A stretch of DNA of 13,380 nucleotides from Pleurotus ostreatus/Saccharomyces cerevisiae fusant (taxonomy: Eukaryota; Opisthokonta), in contig JAMQCK010000977.1 in NCBI GenBank assembly GCA_024196135.1, positions 1-13,380 of the forward strand. Reading direction: 5' to 3'. The notes below the pieces were generated by a model. It did no database searches. It was not told where the DNA came from and was given only the letters and a program-made list of their open reading frames with translations. The position numbers and the translations under genes are program-made. Shown here one piece after another: positions 1-8,500 of this stretch (the stretch's first letter is position 1; every line of letters begins with the position of its first letter).

Positions 1-532
1 GTGGCTAGTCGAGATGCACTCACCCAGCACGACGCCCTGCGCACCTCTAAAGAAGTTGTTTGTCAGGGAGCGGAAGCGCTCCTGACCGGCAGTATCCTGA
101 TAACGACACCATCAGCCTTACATACAGACGCGTGCACTATGCTCGCGCTGCCCTCAAGTGGACCTACTCACCCAGATACTCAGCCTGACCATCCGGCCAC
201 CGACTTTCATCGCGTGTAGGTGGAAGTCCATGCCGACGGTGACGGCTGTGTTCGCATTTAAGGATTCGTCCGAGTCGAGGAAGCGGAGGAGGAGAGTGGT
301 TTTTCCTAGGGAAGGGTGAGTCTGCTTCATTCGCGAGAGGAGATAGGTAGTAGGGCGGCGAGTAGCCTGTGTAAGGTTAAAACTTGGTGAGGTAAGGATC
401 TTGATAGGACGGTGGACGTGGGAGGGCGAGGGATCAAAGGGAAGCGCCCCCTCACGCACCGACTTGGGAGTTTCCGATGAGCAGGATCTTGACGTCCTTC
501 GCGGAAGGGTCATGAGACCTGGAAGCGGCCAT
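1..532 (-). CDS. Rab18-like small GTPase, copy A (5' part; runs off the left edge)
   Basis: Three exons read on the minus strand: 532-460, 305-172 and 96-24. The next intron begins at 23, so the rest lies outside the window. Introns are 459-306 (donor GTGCGT, acceptor CTAG) and 171-97 (donor GTGAGT, acceptor CAG). The start ATG at 532 has a good context (ctaccATGG) and gives a 24-codon first exon. The 93 visible codons hold the P-loop GNSQVGKT (residues 20-27), the switch I threonine in VTVGMDF, the WDTAGQE motif (69-75) and RGAQGVVL, so the nucleotide-binding core is intact. As a Rab family member it should be a membrane-traffic GTPase. Exon lengths 73/134/73 and phases match the complete Rab18 gene at 5531-9391. 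Identity to that copy is about 60% over 81 residues by hand count, lowest just after the P-loop (residues 34-47). It could be a diverged Rab18 paralogue or another close Rab; without the C-terminal half I cannot decide. Confidence 0.85.
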
Positions 533-1791
533 GGTAGTAGCGGGCGCAAGTCTTGGGATGCAGTTTACGATCGGGCCCGGGCAGGGTGCTCGGCAAGGGT
601 ACGAGCTGCGGGAAGTCGAAGGAGATGATAAAGATTGAGACAGCTGGACGAAAGGTGGTAAAGGAGGATGGTCAGACGAGGAGTGCCCAGTGCTTGACGG
701 CTGGGAGCAAGCCGGCTACAAATACGAGGCGCGCGGTAGGCGCGCGTTCAACGCGTGGTGGAGGCGAGGCGAGTACGGCGTGTCTTCGCTTCCCCGTAAT
801 CTTCTCCATACTAGTATCACGGATTTCAATATGCTTGAGTACTAATATGCGCCTCATGTGGTATCGCCGCTTTGAGCTTGGAGCCTGCTGCCGGACTCGG
901 TTAATGACGTGACGTTTCCTCTCTTGTATCCCGGTTGGACGGCTCTGTAATCTGAGCACATGCATTTCCTCGACGTCGCCCATGTCGAAGTCAACTGACG
1001 ATGAGAGTTCAAAGCAAGCGCCGGCCGGCCATGTTTTGGCCACGTGCTGAACTGATGGCCACATCAACAATTTAAATGCACATGTGGCTGACCTCATCTT
1101 TGTTCTCCGCCATCATGGCCCGTACGACCATGCCCATTGCCACCGCTCCCCTACGTCTACGAATGCCCAACGTCTACAAATACCTGACCAAGGGAGCGTG
1201 TTCAGATATGGCGCTCTCTTCACAAAACTCGAAGAAACGCTAGGACCCCGATGCGGAGCAAAGCCTGGACCCGCGCGACAACGCTCGGTTTTGTCGGGGA
1301 ACATGCCTCGTCAACCTCGAAGGACAAACTATTCTGCTATGCGGACTTACACAAGATACGTGCTAGCCCGTGGCCGGTCTTGGCGTCTGAGCAATGCCCC
1401 ACATATCGCGCGCGAATGCGGCGGACCCTGCATCGATTCCACGATTCCTTACCAAATCCGGCGACGGCGATGTTTTTGTTGGTCGGTATTTGCCTCGTGC
1501 GTGCATAATTGGCTGCTATGTTGTACAAGCATCTACATAGTGCGTGCTTATGTCGTCGCCATATGAACGGACTCGATATATATATGCGGATGGCTCGTTT
1601 GGGCAACTTGCTCTCGACCACCACCTGCCCTCCGCTTGCTGGTCGTCGCGTCCCCTGATTTCTGTCTGTTTGCCATCACTGAAGCCTTACTCGTCGCTCC
1701 CCCCCCTTCCCTCGCTGACTATTGCAGTTGCTACTCGAGCCTGTTTGCCACTGAACTAACCCCCTCGCCACCGACTAACTACATCTCCATC
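533..1791. promoter_or_regulatory. Divergent intergenic region between Rab18-like copy A and the large plus-strand gene
   Basis: About 1.26 kb separates two start codons that point away from each other, so it must hold the promoters and 5' leaders of both genes. No convincing coding sequence is seen: the longest open frames (672-1097 minus, 1084-1566 plus) lack codon bias and any recognisable motif. Base composition is more balanced than in the right half of the window, and tandem repeats are absent. A CACGTG E-box core occurs near 1040. The stretch from about 1615 to 1790 is pyrimidine-rich, as fungal transcription start and leader regions often are. Confidence 0.5.
1576..1585 (+). promoter_or_regulatory. 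TATA box candidate for the large plus-strand gene
   Basis: An uninterrupted TATATATATA lies about 206 nt upstream of the proposed start codon at 1792 and is followed by a pyrimidine-rich leader. With usual TATA spacing, transcription would begin near 1610-1620, leaving a leader of about 175 nt. The element is nearly symmetric, so it could serve the minus strand, but copy A starts more than 1 kb away. Confidence 0.45.
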
Positions 1792-4395
1792 ATGTTCTTG
1801 TGAGTCGCAATTTCGTCTTCGCCCGCAAGTTAACCAACCGGTCGATCGCCTCCCAGACCCGCGCTCATGCCGCAAAATGGCTCCTACGTTCTCCAAAATC
1901 CTTTCGTAACTCAAAACAGCCCTTACATGGCCCAGAACAGCTCTTACATGCCTCAAAACCCACTGTCCGTTCTCCGCTTCGGTCCCCACAAGACGCGTAG
2001 CTACTCCAATCTTCAAGGTCAAGAGAACCTGCCGCCTCTCGGCGCGCCTTTCGTCCATCAAAAATTGGCGCCTTTGGTCCACCAGACCTCGGCGCCCTTC
2101 GTCGCTCAAAATTTGGCTCTCTCCGCCAAGCAGAAGCAGGCTCCCTTCGTCACCACCCAATTGGTGCCCTTCGTCGCCCCCCAGTTGATTCCCTTCGTCG
2201 TCAATCAGGCGCCTCTCGATCCCCGCCTCTCCCCTCACAAGATGGGAGGCTATCCTGGTGCACGCGATCAAGAGAGTGCCCCTCTACCGACTTCCTTCGT
2301 TAACCCACCGTCGGTCCCCCTCGTAAACGAACATCCGACTCCTTTCGTCGACCAGAAGACCTCCCTCTGCGTCGACCAAAACTCGCACATCTGCGTCGAC
2401 CGCACGGCGCGCCTCTTCGACGATCGGACGCTGTCTTCTTACGCCGATTGGGGTGTTTCCTGCCCTCGGAGTGAAGACAAATTCGCTCCGCAGAACGAGG
2501 ATAAGCTCGCTACGCTCAAGTCGCTCGGTCTCGGATGGCCTTCTTCAACGCCGGCTGGTTACGAGTTCGCCTTGACGAGGGCTCATTCCCACGACCAGTC
2601 TCACAGCCTCGGACCTCAGCCGCGCAAGGCGAATACTCTCGAGTCGCACGGATCCCCTTCATCGAAGCCTCACGATCACCCCTCCAAGCCTCACGACCAC
2701 GGCTACCATCCCTACAAGCAACCCCGCAAACCCTCCGCCCTCCACTCCATCCAAGCCCACGTCCAGCAAAATCTGAAGCCGCCGGCTAGTCGGGCGGTCC
2801 GGTACACGACGCCGGCGGTGGTGTATGCGCCGGCGGGGGCGGCGCATGTGCCGTTCGTTGCGAGTACGGGCTCGTCGTGGGAGGACGAGGCTGAGAAGTC
2901 GATGGACGACGGCGCCCCCACGGACGACGCCGCGCTTCCAACTGTGGGTTTCGACGTCGCGTCGTGGTCTTGGGGCGGTCCGGCTCGCTCTGAAGGCGAT
3001 TCTGGTATCGAGGACTCTGGCGCTGTTCCTGGCGACAACTCCACCCACAAGGACAACTCCACCCACAAGGACAATTCCTCCAGCCACGGCCCCATCTTCA
3101 CTGCGCACGACCCTACTACCGCCGACACTGCGCCCTCCTCCCCCGAGCGCATCACCTTCCTCTGCTACCGCCCACGTCGGAAATCGATCAAGAAGGCCTT
3201 TAAGATCCTCGACGGGCTCGGGCTGCCTATCGTGGACCGGAGTAAGGGCGCTGCCCGGGGTGATGAGAGGAAGGCTGCTTCTCGGGCCAACGTCAAGATG
3301 AGCATGGCCGACAGTGACAAGGCTGCGGGTGGTGCCGGCGTCAAGAGGGTTTCCTGTGGTGGCGGCAAGATGGACTGCGACGACATGGAGATGGTCTGCG
3401 ACGACATGGACTGCGATGAGATGGACTGCGACTGCGGGCACTCAGACAAGGCTACCTACAACACCACCGACGCCTACGGGTACGCCGCGTTCGACGCCCG
3501 ACTCGCCGATCTGGAGTCCTGCGAGGCGTTTGAGAAGGATATTGATGCGGCGCTGGCGGGGTGTGCGAGTTGGGAGGAGGCTGGGCGTGCGAGCTATGAT
3601 GCTGCGCACAAGGGGGTGGGAAGTTGGGAGGGGGAGCAGAGCGTGGCGAGCTGGGAGGGGGGAAGGTGGGAGTGGGAGGGGGAGGCTGCGATGAGTTTGT
3701 GGGAAGATGAGCTCGAAAGCGTTTGGGATGATGGCGAGGAGGTGAGGGAGATGGATGGCGCCAAGGAGGGCGGGGAGATGGTCGCTGGCGGGGCGCGGGA
3801 TGATGGCAAGGAGAACAGTGAGCGTGAGGAGCGGGATGAGGGGCGCGAGGAGAACGGGGACGAGGGCGGTGACGTTGGTGAGGGAGGGGACGGCGGCGCG
3901 GGTGGAGGTGACGGGGGCGCGGGTGGAGGTGATGCGGGCGCGGGTGGAGGTGACGCGGGTGGAGAGGGAGGGGACGATGGCGACGGGAAGGACAGCAAGC
4001 AAGGCAGCGGCGACCAAAAGGAAGAAGACCCCGAAGACCAAGACGAGGACCATCGCGAGGCCGAAGACGAGGACGACGGCAGAGACTCCGCTGAACACAA
4101 GGCCAAAGAACATCAGTCCGGCCCCGCCGCCATTCCCTTTAATGCGGCCGTCCCCTTCCATGCCGACTCGACGCTCCCCTTCCATGCGGACTCTGCCCTC
4201 CCCTCCGTGAACCCCTCTGCCCCGACCACCTCCGCCTCTCCCATCCCTCGCCCACAGCCCGTCTCTCCCCTTCCTCGCCTACAATCCGACACGTCTTTCA
4301 CCGCCGCCCTCGACGCATGGCACGACCTGGACCGCAACCGCGAAGAATCTTGGGACGCGAAGTTGGATGAGTGGTACGCGCCGCTGCGGGGGTAG
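1792..4395 (+). CDS. Unrecognised large disordered repeat protein (about 848 aa)
   Basis: I do not recognise this protein. The main exon is open from 1857 to the TAG at 4393-4395. Its first in-frame ATG is at 1867, giving 842 aa. A better start may be ATG 1792: exon 1792-1799, a 57-nt intron 1800-1856 (GTGAGT...CCCAG), then in-frame joining that adds MFLPAL. Counting from ATG 1792, the parts in order are: QN-rich repeats (about 9-37); seven octapeptides of type APFVxQxL (66-121); a His/Pro/Lys-rich stretch with a KPHDH repeat; two THKDNS repeats; a basic segment KSIKKAFKILDGLGLP (about 445-460) that is the most domain-like part; a Cys/Asp cluster (507-534); a region with many SWE-type motifs; a long acidic and Gly-rich tract (about 631-750) with a 7-residue Gly/Asp repeat; a PFHADS repeat; and a tail with AWHDLD and ESWDAKLDEWYAPL. 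No signal peptide or membrane segment is visible. Strong C-ending codon bias in the first 1.6 kb supports real translation. It is most likely a disordered scaffold or regulatory protein; no function is claimed. Confidence 0.75.
1800..1856 (+). other. Proposed 57-nt intron after an 8-nt coding exon
   Basis: The donor GTGAGT at 1800 and acceptor CCCAG ending at 1856 flank a TTAAC branch-like sequence at about 1830. Removing the intron joins ATGTTCTT to ACCCGCGCTC in the same frame as the long open reading frame. Without splicing, ATG 1792 runs into TGA at once, so if 1792 is the start this intron is required. The alternative is simple initiation at ATG 1867 with no intron. Confidence 0.5.
2044..2211 (+). 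repeat. Seven 24-bp units coding octapeptide repeats (APFVxQxL type)
   Basis: Seven consecutive 24-nt units begin with GCG/GCT/GTG/ATT and mostly continue CC-TTC-GTC. They encode APFVHQKL, APLVHQTS, APFVAQNL, ALSAKQKQ, APFVTTQL, VPFVAPQL and IPFVVNQA. Synonymous sites differ freely while the P-F-V and Q positions are mostly kept, which suggests selection on the peptide rather than recent DNA slippage. Looser PFV units recur at about 2340. Confidence 0.85.
3895..3962 (+). repeat. 21-bp repeat coding a Gly-Gly-Asp-rich heptapeptide
   Basis: The string GGTGGAGGTGA recurs at 3901, 3922 and 3943, a period of 21 nt (7 codons), inside the acidic tract of the large protein. Copies are nearly identical at DNA level, so this part probably expands and contracts by slippage, unlike the older octapeptide array. 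Confidence 0.8.
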
Positions 4396-4447
4396 GGAAG
4401 CGGTGCGCGCCGCTCCGGTGGTAGGAGCGCGGTGCGCGCAGGAAATC

Positions 4448-4469
4448 GTACGCTCTGCTTCGAGCGTAC
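4448..4469 (+). other. Perfect 8-bp hairpin 52 nt after the stop codon
   Basis: GTACGCTC (4448-4455) and GAGCGTAC (4462-4469) are exact reverse complements around the 6-nt loop TGCTTC. It lies in the probable 3' untranslated region of the large gene and could be an RNA structure affecting stability or 3' processing. Its role is inferred only from position. Confidence 0.5.
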
Positions 4470-4524
4470 TTAGGAGGATCGGGCGAGGGAAACTGCAAGG
4501 GTACCAAGATCAGGATGAAAAAGC

Positions 4525-4628
4525 GCATTGGGGAGGATCAAGACAGGACGTGTGCATTGGGGAGGATCAAGACACGACGTGTGCATTGAGGAGGATCAAG
4601 ACACAACGTGCGCATTGGGGAGGGTCGA
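4525..4628. repeat. 29-bp tandem repeat, about 3.6 copies
   Basis: Units start GCATTGGGGAGGATCAAGAC at 4525, 4554 and 4583, with a partial fourth at 4612. Copies differ by a few bases. It lies between the large gene and the tRNA and is non-coding. Confidence 0.85.
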
Positions 4629-4677
4629 AGAATACCGAGCGCAGTGCGGTCCATAGGATAGAGTAAAAATCATAGAT

Positions 4678-4683
4678 AATAAA
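4678..4683 (+). promoter_or_regulatory. AATAAA polyadenylation-like signal
   Basis: An exact AATAAA occurs in an A/T-rich patch (4665-4690), 283 nt after the stop codon of the large plus-strand gene. Fungal poly(A) signals are loose, so this is suggestive only. Confidence 0.3.
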
Positions 4684-4822
4684 TCTAAACAGAGTGAACT
4701 TATGATTACGGCAGCCGTCTACATGTCCCTACTCTCGCCGACCGCCTACATGACCTTACCTTACTCTCGCTTCTTCCTCTCCCTTCTTCTTTTCACACTT
4801 CCCCCACTCATTTTCACCCGTC

Positions 4823-4828
4823 AAAAAA
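4823..4828 (-). terminator. Pol III T-run terminator for tRNA-Asp
   Basis: Six T residues on the minus strand lie 49 nt beyond the tRNA 3' end, the signal RNA polymerase III uses to stop. The intervening sequence would be the 3' trailer removed in processing. Confidence 0.6.
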
Positions 4829-4877
4829 TGACAGAATGATCCTTCAACCTCCTCGCCGGTGCGTCGAACGCTCGCTA

Positions 4878-4982
4878 CTCCTCGGCGGGGAGTCGAACCC
4901 CGCTCTCCCGCGTAAAGTGCCCCAAACTAAGGATCGAAAATACTATGACAGGCGGGTGTACTAGCCGATATACTACCGAGGA
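4878..4982 (-). tRNA. tRNA-Asp(GTC) with a 33-nt intron
   Basis: A full cloverleaf is readable on the minus strand. The acceptor stem TCCTCGG pairs fully with CCGAGGA, followed by discriminator G73. The D-stem is GTAT/GTAC (last pair T-G), with G18-G19 in the loop. The anticodon stem is CCCGC/GCGGG and the loop CTGTCAC, giving anticodon GTC. The T-arm is CGGGG-TTCGACT-CCCCG. The mature tRNA is 72 nt. The intron, 4945-4913, sits after A37 at the canonical nuclear position and is excised by the tRNA splicing endonuclease. CCA is not encoded, as expected in eukaryotes. Internal A- and B-box promoters are present (B-box GGTTCGACTCC). One oddity is that position 15 is T and position 48 is G, the reverse of the usual purine-15/pyrimidine-48 Levitt pair. 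Confidence 0.93.
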
Positions 4983-5530
4983 TGTAGTGGGGGAGGGGAG
5001 GGGAGGGTAACGGCGCTAACGAGGCAAAGGCGCGGACGAGGCGCGCGTAAGATTCGACTCAGAACGGGCACAAGAAGCGAGTCCGCACACGCATAAGGTG
5101 CGAGTCCAAACGCACACAAGAAGCGAGTCCGCACACGCATAAGGTGCGAGTTAGCACACGCATAAGTAACAAGGAATCAAATATTATCATACAAACCCGA
5201 GAGTAAGTCGTAAGTCAGCCGTATCGCGAAAAGAGAGCAGTCGTATCGTGACAGGAGAGTGCGCTGCGCCGGTCCAGATCCTGCCCCTTCCTTCCTGTCC
5301 TACCAACCTCCTCACGCCTCCACTCTCAGCACTACTCTTCCCGTGCGCTCTCCTTCGCCTTCGCGCGCGCTTCCCGTGCGCTCGCCTCGCCCTCGAGGGC
5401 GCATGCGTCGCAGACTGGCAGCGTGCGCGTCATGGCGTGGTTCCCAGCTGCGAACACCCTCACCCCCCACACCCTAACACCTACACCCTTCCCTCACCCC
5501 CCACACCCTAACACCCACATCCTCACCCCC
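4983..5530. other. Spacer between tRNA-Asp and the 3' end of Rab18, no gene seen
   Basis: This holds the upstream flank of the tRNA and the downstream flank of the Rab18 gene. It contains a purine-rich patch at about 4987-5010, a 37-bp direct repeat with 46-bp period (5069-5151), and C-rich repeats at 5457-5530 that continue into the last Rab18 exon. The open frames at 5248-5511 are low-complexity Pro/Thr readings of these C-rich repeats and are not gene-like. Confidence 0.6.
5069..5151. repeat. 37-bp direct repeat, period 46 bp
   Basis: A 37-nt string beginning CACAAGAAGCGAGTCCGCAC occurs at 5069-5105 and again, identical by eye, at 5115-5151. A shorter piece (CACACGCATAAG) recurs just after, near 5155. 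The near-perfect identity suggests recent duplication. Confidence 0.85.
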
Positions 5531-5545
5531 CTAACACCCACACCC
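5457..5545. repeat. C-rich (minus strand GT/G-rich) repeat overlapping the Rab18 stop codon
   Basis: A 25-bp string starting CCCTCACCCCCCACACCCTA occurs at 5457 and again at 5491 (period 34). A shortened third copy at 5521-5545 has lost the central CCACA. On the minus strand each copy contains GTGTTAGGG. The third copy supplies the last codons and stop of Rab18 (stop at 5533-5531). Confidence 0.75.
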
Positions 5546-8500
5546 GCCCTCCTCCCCCCTCCCACTCCCACTCTCCCCGTCCAGCCGGACGACCTGCACG
5601 CCGCCGGGCACGCCGCCGCGGCCGTGGTCGGTTCTGTTGGAGGTGGGTTAGTACGTTGTTTAGGGTGTCAGTTTCTTGTCGAGGGTCGTTGGTGGGGTGA
5701 GTGATATCGGACGGGTGGCGGGAAGGAGGGTGAGTGGAGGCGTATGGAGGGCGGAGGGATGGGAGGAGAGGGGTTTATACATGGCGGGATAACAATAACA
5801 GTACGTTGTTATAAGGGTGAATGATATTGGACGGGTGGCGGGAAGGAGAGGGAGGGCGTGACGGAGGCGGAGGGAAGGGCGCGTAGGAGATGAGGGAAGA
5901 CGGAGGGAGGAGATGAGGGAAGAAACCGAGAAAGGAGTAAAGGAAATGAGAAAACGCAATCAAAGAAAAATACACACCTCGTCTCGCCCCCGCCGACCAA
6001 CCCCTCGTCCTCGAGGACCTTCTCGATGAGCTGGGGAGTGCGTCAGTGGACTGGTTGATCTCGGCGACGCCCTCTTCGTGGCCAGCCCCGTCGACGCCCT
6101 TTCCTAGTGGCGCGCCCCGTCGACGCCCTCTTCATGGCCAGCCGCGTCGACGCCCACTGCCTTCCGCCTTGACGCCATCCGTCCCCTTGCGCCTCGTCCT
6201 TCCGCCTCGACACCTTCGTCCTTCCGCCTCGACGCCCTCCACCTTCCGCCTCGACGCTCTCGTCCTTCCGCTTTGACGCCCTCGTCCTTCCGCGTCGACG
6301 CCCTCTTCATTGCCAGCGCACTCGGTGCCCTCCGCCTCGACACTCCTCCCCTTCTGCATCGTTCGCGCACTCGGACGCACGAGGGTGGAGGCGCACTCGG
6401 ACGCACGGGCGCAATGGGCGCAACACCAGCCGCACTCGGACGCGCGAGGGCGGAGGCGCAAGCCCGACCAACTCGTACTCCCCCTCTTGCATACATCTCC
6501 CCCTCCCTCAAACCCCTCCCCCTTCAAACCCCACTCCCCCACCTCCTCACCAACCCCCACTCCCCCATCCCCTCAACCCCCTCCCCAAACCCCCAACACG
6601 CCTCTCCCTTATTAAAAAAAACACCCCCAACCCTCTTGTACACCTTATAACAAACCACCCCAAAAAACCCATAACTCGCAGTCAACACGCCCTCGAACGA
6701 TAAAAGACAAACAACAAACCGCACCTTCTCGAACACCTCCCTTACCCCCTCGCTCGTCTTCGCGCTCGCCTCGACGAACAGGGAGCCCATCCGGGCCGCG
6801 AAGGCGGCGCCTTCGGGGGTGGGAACCTTCGAAGAGATATGTTAATATGTGATAAGGGAGGGGGGGGGATGTGATGAGGGTAGGGGGAATGTGGATAAGA
6901 AAGAGGGTAGGGGGAGAAGGGGGGAGGGATAGGAGCGACGGTGTGGCAAATGGGTGGGGAAGAGGGGATGTGATGAGGAAGACGGGCGGGGGAGAGGGGT
7001 AGGGGGGGAGGGGGAGAGGGTACGTCGAGTGAACGCGCCATCCAAACATCGTGCACAAAAAATCACCCCCACATATATCAAAACCACACCCCAACTCACC
7101 TCCCTTCCCCCCGCCTTATCCACCTTGTTCCCGACGAGCACCTTCGCGGCCGAGGCGGGCACGTACGTCTCGAGTTCGGCGTACCTTGGGGGGTGGGGGT
7201 TAGCGAGCCTTGTAAGGTTGTGGGGGGTTGGGTGGGTTAGTTCGTTCGTTGTCTCGTTCACACACCAAAGGCGTAGATACGGAGGACGTGACGGAAGGGG
7301 AAGGGTGGAAGGGGACGTGAACGGGGCGAAGGGAGAGACGGGCGAAGAGGAAGAGTTGGGGACGGAAATGGGTGGCGTAGGGGAGAAGGGGGAGTGAGGG
7401 CGAAGGGAGGGGGAGCGCGCCTGGAAGCGGCCCGAAAGCTCGTCAGGGCGCCAGAAAGGCGCCGAGCGCGCAACGACGCGCCAGAAAGGCGTCGCACCCA
7501 CGCGCTAGAAGGGCGCCGCGCTCGACGTCGCTCCTCTAGCGCGCTCGACGCCGCATTCAGTGCGCACTCCCCTTCTCCACTGACGCCCCTCTATCTGACG
7601 CCGCACCGCAGCCCGAGCTGGACGGGCGCCGCACCGCAGCCCGAGCTGGACGGGCGCCGCGCACAACGACGCGCCAGAAAGGCGTCGCGCCCACGCACTA
7701 GAAGGGCGGCAGGCCACCCCCTTTGCCGAACGGCGCACCGCACCCCGTGCTCGACGCCGCACCACAATCCGTGCTCGACGCCATGCACTCGAGCACGCTC
7801 GACGACCCTCGCCCTCGCCCCAATTACAACCACATCAAAAAAAACAGCCCCAATCACAACCACAACCACTCCCCCCTGCCGCCACGCGCCACACCCCACC
7901 CCCTACCACTCCCTCGCCCCCCTGCCGCACTCGCCCACAACCCACAAAAGAAAAACACTCACCACCGCGGCAGCGCCTCGAACGATTCCCTGTTCGTCAC
8001 GTCGTAGACTGGGGGGGTTGGGTTAGTGTGTTTGTTATGTTGTTAGGAGGGGAAGGTGGTGGGGGAGAGAGGAGTGGTGGGTGGGGAGGGAAAGGGATGG
8101 GGCGGAGGGGTGAGGGGAGGCGGCGAAGCAACTAGACGAAGGGGAGCAACTAGACGAAGGGGGGTGCGAACAGACGCTCTCAGCGGTGCATCCTCTCCCG
8201 ACCTCAAGAACTCCAAACTCACCCAACACAATCCCCTGCGCGCCCCGATAATAGCTCGCCGTGATCGTCCGGAAGCGCTCCTGGCCGGCGGTGTCCTGGC
8301 GAGCGTTAGCGAGCAGTGGGCGGTTTTTTTTAATTGTGGTAGCGAGTGGGAGGGAGAGGGTTTTTAGTATTGGGTGTTTTTTTCGTATTTTGGTTATGAA
8401 GGAGGAGTGGGTTGTAGCGTTAGCGAGCGGAGGGCGTGGGTTGTAGCGTTAGCGAGTGGAGGGCGTGGGTTGTAGCGTTAGCGAGTGAGAGGGGGAGGGG

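Larger units (their letters stand above)
4396..4877. other. Spacer downstream of the large gene, no coding sequence seen
   Basis: This is the 3' flank of the large plus-strand gene. It holds a hairpin at 4448-4469, a 29-bp tandem repeat at 4525-4628, an AATAAA-like poly(A) signal at 4678-4683 (283 nt after the stop), and a T-run on the minus strand at 4823-4828 that serves the tRNA. Two imperfect copies of a sequence containing CTACATG and ACTCTCGC lie at about 4715-4770. No open frame here resembles a gene. Confidence 0.6.

Noticed and set aside
154..549. Single uninterrupted minus-strand frame across copy A exon 1 and 2
   Set aside because: In that frame exon 1 is out of register (no P-loop). 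The spliced model with donor at 459 and acceptor at 306 restores GNSQVGKT.
672..1097. 141-codon open frame on the minus strand in the divergent spacer
   Set aside because: No codon bias, no recognisable motif, and it sits upstream of copy A where a promoter is expected.
1084..1566. 160-codon open frame on the plus strand
   Set aside because: Mixed codon usage with many rare-looking Cys/Trp/Arg runs and no motif; it ends just before the TATA box.
2659..3441. 260-codon open frame antisense to the large gene
   Set aside because: It is a shadow of a GC-rich coding strand; Val/Arg-rich, with no motif.
3442..4185. 247-codon antisense frame with hydrophobic runs resembling membrane segments
   Set aside because: The hydrophobic runs are the complement of Glu/Asp/Gly codons in the acidic tract, a known artefact.
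5457..5545. Telomere or interstitial telomeric tract
   Set aside because: TTAGGG occurs once per 30-34 bp unit, not in hexamer tandem, so it is only a GT/G-rich repeat.
5248..5704. Plus-strand Pro/Thr-rich open frames near the Rab18 3' end
   Set aside because: They are readings of C-rich repeats and overlap the well-supported last Rab18 exon on the other strand.
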